64,000 nucleotides of DNA. Origin: Adineta ricciae (taxonomy: Eukaryota; Rotifera; Eurotatoria; Adinetida; Adinetidae). The notes beneath the pieces were generated by a model. That model saw only the letters and a list, made by a program, of their open reading frames with translations. It was not told the DNA's origin and ran no database searches. Where the stretch lies: NCBI GenBank assembly GCA_905250025.1, contig CAJNOJ010000001.1:372001-436000 (forward strand), given 5' to 3'. This document shows positions 58,328 through 64,000 of this stretch, in pieces. Every line of letters starts with the position of its first letter. The first letter of the stretch is position 1. The position numbers and the translations under genes were made by a program.

Positions 58328-59936
58328 CTAATCTGATTCTGTTTGAAGAAGTGATCAATGGAATCTTCTGTCACAAGACATACGTTCTGCCCTTGACTAA
58401 AAAAAAATACCAGGCAATATTAATTTGTGAAGCAATCACGCGCTTCGACAACATCTCACACAAATGTATGGACAAAATCACTTGAAAACAGGACATTGGT
58501 CTCTCTTATTTCGTTTTAATTTTTGCCGAAAGTATCTTTTCTGACTACATACTATTATCGTAAACATTTGTAAAAATATTTGCTCTTTCCAATGTCATTT
58601 AATGAAGCTTAATTAATTAATTAGTGAATATTTCTCTAACAATACGATGAAAATTTTTAAAACTTTCAGGATAAACTCGACGACCCAACTCGCAAATATG
58701 ATACAATTTTCAACAAAATCGCAGAAGTGAAATTTCCCTTAGAAAAATATTCTCTCATGTACTCCTGTTAAGCGTCAAAACAGAAACTTTGACTTTGTCA
58801 TAACCTTAAGGTATTAAAAAATGATTCGTATTTGTATGGATCTTTTTCTAGTCATACGAATACTTTTTCGCTCAACCCTTCGTACTGGGTGATGTCACGA
58901 ACGTTGAATGCAGTTAATTCTTGAAAAAAGCTATATGATTTGGGAAGAATATTGCATACGTTAATCTCAACTACAAAAGTGCAAATCGATGTCCTTTTTT
59001 TCAGTACTGACGCTTTACAGAAAGCTTTTTTTAAGACATACAGAACAGCTGACCGCGTATATTATGCAAAAAACTCAGCTGCCGAGAAACTTCTTATACA
59101 GAGATACACATGTTGAAAGTGTACGGTATCACGTCGTTATTAAAATGCTTTTGTCCGTATATATTCGTCTGCAATCGAATTAAGAAAATCATCTTTCGTC
59201 TCATCTCTTTATTCTCCAAAGAAATAGTTTTTCCTAATCGCTTCATCTTCGCTAATCGTATTAGTCATTCTTGAACAAATCTATTTACATAGATAGTTGT
59301 AGAAATGTAAAAATCTATCTTTCTTGGGCAAAGCATCGATGCATAGGAGCAAATGTTGCCAATATTGATCATTCTCAATCTTCTTCAAATTCAATAAAAC
59401 AAGTGTTTTAGATGGTGAATAATTTTTATTTGATTAATTCATCTCTAGAACACATAGATTTGCTGTGCACAAGCAAAAAGAAATGAAGAGAGAAATACGA
59501 AGATGCATATTCAATAAATAGAGGCAAATAGGTATGCGAATACACTAACAGTAATAAGAAAAGGGAATATCTCGTTATGAAACACTGTTCGCATGAAGAT
59601 AAAAGGAGTTTTCATGTATATATATATATATAGATACGCGCGTCCTACACCATAGACAAATGAGAAAAAAAATCGATTGCACTAGATTAGTTTGACGTAT
59701 GGATGAATATATGAAGGTACGTTTTGATAAATGAATTTTTAGAAAAAAAAGTGAATAGAAGACGAAAGTAAGATATGCGCGTCGAGCGAGCTACACAAAC
59801 AAACAAGAAGCATTGTGTACAAGATTATGAATAGAAGGAGAGAAGACAATAAACGAATAAAAATGTTGTGTTGTTTATGGAAAAAAAATAAATAAATAAA
59901 CACAGAATACGTGGAAATCTGATGATTTGCATATTT
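58328..59936. other. Intergenic, 1.6 kb
   Basis: No gene supported. Contains a palindromic TTAATTAATTAA, a TATATATATATA run at 59,618-59,632 and A-rich sequence that is probably the STXBP1 3' UTR at its right end. Confidence 0.5.
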
Positions 59937-62900
59937 CTACTGTTCATCTTCTTGGCGTGGTTTCATTTCCAGATCACGTAGGAACTGACGTGGAGTGATC
60001 GTGTGGTCGCTGCCTATTCATTTTTAATACAAACGAACGAATGAATGAAAGTCACGGTAATAGCGATTCACTTACCGATGAATACTTCCCATTTCTTGTT
60101 ATTACTTTGAGTAACTTCGTAAGCACAACGAAGCTCACTGTAACAAACACCTCCAAGGATGAAGACAATCAAACGCGGACCTGATCGTACGGCGCCTTTA
60201 CGGTTCTGCATCCAACCACCGAATTCTCGAGAACTAGAACGATGAGAGCATTCGCTTAGACATCAGACTAACCATGCCTCTACGTCTCATGACAAACACG
60301 ATTTCATTTAGCTTTCTTTCTTTCTTGAGATGATCAGATCAGGTAAGACTTACCTTTGTGCAGAATAATTAGCTCCTATGTTTCTTTGTCCACCAATTAA
60401 TGGAAATTGTCTCGAATCCAATTTATCGTCGATAATATCCTTGAAAATTTCAATTGATCCTCATCTATTCCTTCGAGAAATTTCTTACTTCCATAATATC
60501 TTTGATATACGGTGTCCATCTTGAGTTTGTGTAGGTCGTTTCCGTACGTTCTTTTCTTGACTGTGGAATGTTTTTACGTCTACCAGCCTAAAAAGAGTTT
60601 CATATTCATCGATTCTTAGTTCAACAAGAACGTTATCCGACATGCATATAAAAAATGTATACTGTTTTTCATGCTCACATACATATGATGATAACGACGA
60701 AGAAGAAGAAGAAGAAGAGAAGAATAAATTAAACAGGTAGACATTTTCATAAAGATACTGAACCATGCTCATCAATAAAAGAAAAATGAAAAGATCCAAA
60801 TCACCCCTGACGGTTTTATGAATAGTTCCGTAGCCATATGCATGGCAGATGTTCTGCCTAAGTCAGCGGACACTCCGCTTTCACGCTGGAGGAGCGAGTG
60901 TTACTTATATATCGAACAGAAGTGAACAGTGAAAGTTGTTCACTTACTCGACTTTGATCTTGAATGATTTGTAAATTTAAATGTTGCATATTGGAAATAA
61001 CCGCTTTCTTCTCGGTTGGAATCAATGCGTGGCTTAGCAGTTTGTCCAAATTTTCTTCGGTGATACCTAAATCAAGAACAGAACCACATTGGATTTCTGA
61101 GCGAAATATGAGTAATGTCAAAGTGAATTATGTCGATTGATCGGTTAGAATTAGAAAAAGAGTCAAAACCCTAAACCCAAACGAGCGAGTGTTTCATTAC
61201 CGTACGAATCTGGTGGCGTCGAACAATAGCCTAAATTTAGATGTATCTCTTAACTTCTCTTCTCGAATATTTCACAAAATAAAATTCGATTTTCAAAAAA
61301 AACTACAAGTTCTTTACCATTCTTATGTAAAATGTATAACATAATGATACGTAATTTGTCTTCAATTGCGATGACAGTGTCCAATAGTAGTGGTACAATA
61401 TTACGCATATGATCTTTGATACGTTCACCTTCGGCATCAGTACCCATTGCCAAATTCTATATAGAGCAAAATTAGTCAGTTCAATTACATGTAATTATTC
61501 TGTAGACAAAACCAAGTCTTCTTTCATTTCAACGTGATTGATCGAATTTAGACTGCCGGAAGCAATATTCGATTACTTTTTAAACCGGAATTACACTTGA
61601 TGCTTTTTATCGCATAAAAAACTACAGTTCTTCATTTCCGGTTTTTACCTGTTCGACCGAGCATAATTTTTCTCCCGAATCCCGATTGTAGGCATTCATA
61701 CATTGTTCAGCGATGTTAAAATGAAGCGCATATGCATTCAATTCTTTTTGATACTGTGGCATTTTTTTAATCATCAATCTAAGTAGTCATAAAATGAGGA
61801 TACAAATGAAAGAAAACGAAAGTTATGACGTTACGTACGAAAGATCTTTCATTGTAGTTCGCTCGCCACGATCGGCCTCTTTAACACGTTTTTGTACTGC
61901 AAAATCTTTGATTTTCTTGGTAATACTCCTATGAAAACGCAGTAAGGAGGTCATGCATTGAAAGAAGACAAGGATAGGATGACGTACTGTGTGACGACGG
62001 CAATATGCTGATGACGAAGTTCAGTCCATAATTCATCATTTTCATCCAAAAGGACTTTTTGTTTTTGTCCTGGATTGACTTTTGGATCTGCGCCAGGTGT
62101 TTGAACTTCATTTCTAAATAAAAGAATATACCACGAGACATATCTCCATCAAAATGCGTTTCAATTCAATAGTTTCATACTCGAAGACGTCATTTTCGAT
62201 TTTTAATAAATCTTGTGCCATTGCTTGGAATGTCAGTTCATGAAGTAATGGTGAAACAGCATCAAAACCTCGATCGAGTAGAAGTAAAACGGATTTTGCT
62301 TTGTCGCCGCCCTATCGTACATCAAAATTTCATGCAAACAAACTTTGTACATGTGAGAAAAGGATTTACTTCGCCCATGGTCGCATCGTCAGCTTTGTAT
62401 TGATTAAGTTTTTGTTGAACAGCATGCGCAAATTCTAATAGTTTCTCGTTTTCACTTCGATAACGAATTGTTGGATATTCGCCGAGTGTCGCGCATAACG
62501 TTGCTATTTGTTCAGCAATAACATCTAGATGTTGAGCGCGAACACTTGCTTGTTGCGGATCATATGCGATGAAAAACGTATCAGGTGAATCGAGGGTGAA
62601 CACCTAACACAAACGAGAAATAACGAATCGACGAAAAGGTCAACAAATGAAATTTTACCTGACGTTCATATGGTAAGAAAGCAATATTAACTTCCCGCAA
62701 TGTTTTGATATATTTTGCACATTTTGATTGAGTTAATTTGGTAAATAACTCGGAATTACACGCTAAAAGAAAAACATTTGCAATTTGCGGCGAAACGACA
62801 AAGTAGTCTAGTTACGAAAAGACAGTCAACTTTGGTAGAACAAACTCTGGAGAACGGAATAAGAGGAAAGACTTGGTCTCCTGTGACTACACTCTAGGGA

Positions 62901-63771
62901 ATGAAGAAAACTCGATATTGGGTCAACAGTTTGTGACCTATCACGTCCCAGTTTTTCAACAACTCCTTTTCAATATCTCAAAGTATATCATGACTACACT
63001 AACAATCTCATCACACCATAAAACTTTCTAATTCAATTATCTAGTTCGTGTTACACAACTCGTATCTCTTCTCAGGTAGTCTTCTAATCTTCACCGCACA
63101 TGTCTAATTACAACTAGGCAATGGTGAAACACTCAATTATTACACAGGCGATTAATCATACTTAGACATTCCCGCTTATCGCATTTTGATGATTCATAAT
63201 CGACAAAAGAGTCATGACTTCTCATTGTAATCTGAAACCGAATGAATCCAATTTATGTTCCTACCTTCTGTAAAGAAAACATGAGCTGCTTTGTATTTTG
63301 GAACTAATGCATTTGCTTTGTCGAAATCATTGATAAGTTCGTTGACGGACTAGGAAAAACAACACATACATCAATGAATGATTCGTAAAATTTCGCTTGC
63401 ATACTCTTTCGTTCGGTTGAATGAAATAAACAGCTTCCAACATTCCTAACGGTTCACGTTTCTTCATAATATCTTCGACGACTAGAATTTGTGAGAAGAA
63501 ACTCTAGATATGCATAGTGAAAGATCCTTGCTACGTACTTGTAATCCCTTCTGACATGATATCATGCATTTTGCATGATGCTGATATGATTCTTGTTGCT
63601 AAACGATCCATAACGAGAACTTTCCAGTCATTCCGTTCTTTTTGTCGAACGGAATCACACCGTAACATCTCATTAACGAGTTCTAAGAAAAATTAGGAAA
63701 ATCGATGAAAACATCAACACGGAATAATCCTTACTTGCTCCGACTAATTTTTGCAGATTGGACGTTGTCAT
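59937..63771 (-). CDS. STXBP1: Munc18-1 / syntaxin-binding protein 1 (UNC-18)
   Basis: Sec1/Munc18 protein that clasps syntaxin and guides SNARE assembly in neurotransmitter release. ATG at 63771 ([12 protein letters not shown]), then about 15 exons reading in family order: [75 protein letters not shown] and [19 protein letters not shown]. Later come [113 protein letters not shown] and [20 protein letters not shown]. The LDRGFD run and the ending [15 protein letters not shown] are typical of the neuronal isoform group. Most introns are short; those near 60,597-60,948 and 62,765-63,265 are longer and hold nothing recognised. Length about 590, as in human. Confidence 0.93.
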
Positions 63772-64000
63772 TTTGTATTAATTCATATGTATTAAAAATA
63801 AAAAATCAGGTATAAAAAAAGAAGAAACCGATCGTCAATTATTCTGAACCAGTTATTTATTTGTTCAATTAGACATCGCTATGATATTAAATTAACAAAT
63901 AGTGGTATTGAGGATTGAAGAATGCGTCGATGGGTGAAAATCTAATCTACAAATGCAGTTGAATTTCGAAGAAGAGTTTTCATTGGTGCAAAACAACAAG

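Noticed and set aside
61160..61185. AACCCTAAACCC sequence resembling a telomere repeat
   Set aside because: Only about one and a half units, inside an STXBP1 intron; no array.

Overview
The window is eukaryotic and animal, most likely from a bdelloid rotifer such as Adineta or Rotaria; that assignment is inference. The sequence is AT-rich and gene-dense. Most genes are cut by very short introns of about 45-70 bases with GT...AG ends. The gene content is animal: a Not-type homeobox, a vesicular acetylcholine transporter, Munc18, HAP40, Integrator 9, CNOT6 and Brahma. A few genes are not typical of animals: a sterol C24-methyltransferase, a plant/protist-like PfkB sugar kinase, an intronless ACC-synthase-like aminotransferase and a secreted LURP-one-like protein. 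Bdelloids are known for such a mixture. No tRNA, rRNA or CRISPR was found.

Layout. 1-2.3 kb: 5' end of brahma/BRG1 (minus, runs off the left edge), interlocked head-to-head with a Pro-rich gene. 4.0-7.4 kb: aminotransferase, LURP-one-like and Not homeobox genes, all plus. 8.9-20.5 kb, all minus: EGF membrane protein, CNOT6 with an unrecognised 289-residue gene inside one intron, NDUFA13, and an ANKRD11/12-like gene. 21.7-27.1 kb, plus: YIPF3, INTS9 and a His-rich/Pro-rich protein, followed by a convergent membrane protein (minus). 29.96-32.3 kb: a TA-flanked DNA transposon with terminal inverted repeats of about 650 bp and a gutted DDE transposase. 32.6-37.3 kb: membrane-anchored alpha/beta hydrolase-like protein, a CCDC113-like ciliary coiled coil (minus) and CCZ1. 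39.3-48.9 kb, plus: BTG/Tob, HAP40, a zinc-finger protein and the vesicular acetylcholine transporter. 49.1-50.2 kb, minus: sterol C24-methyltransferase. 51.7-57.3 kb, plus: a large WSC/mucin membrane receptor whose last intron holds an antisense PfkB kinase. 57.5-58.3 kb: a multipass membrane protein. 59.9-63.8 kb, minus: Munc18/STXBP1.

There are no operons, and neighbours do not form a common pathway. Themes that recur are chromatin and RNA control (Brahma, CNOT6, INTS9, BTG/Tob, ANKRD11/12), membrane trafficking (YIPF3, CCZ1, Munc18) and cholinergic synapse function (vesicular acetylcholine transporter, Munc18). BTG/Tob and CNOT6 belong to the same deadenylation pathway.

Exon boundaries were placed by eye from splice consensus, reading phase and remembered family alignments, so individual boundaries may be off. 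The most unusual points are the two intron-nested genes, the sterol methyltransferase, the acetylcholine transporter without an adjacent choline acetyltransferase, the gutted palindromic transposon, a candidate GC-AG intron and a candidate 15-base microexon.
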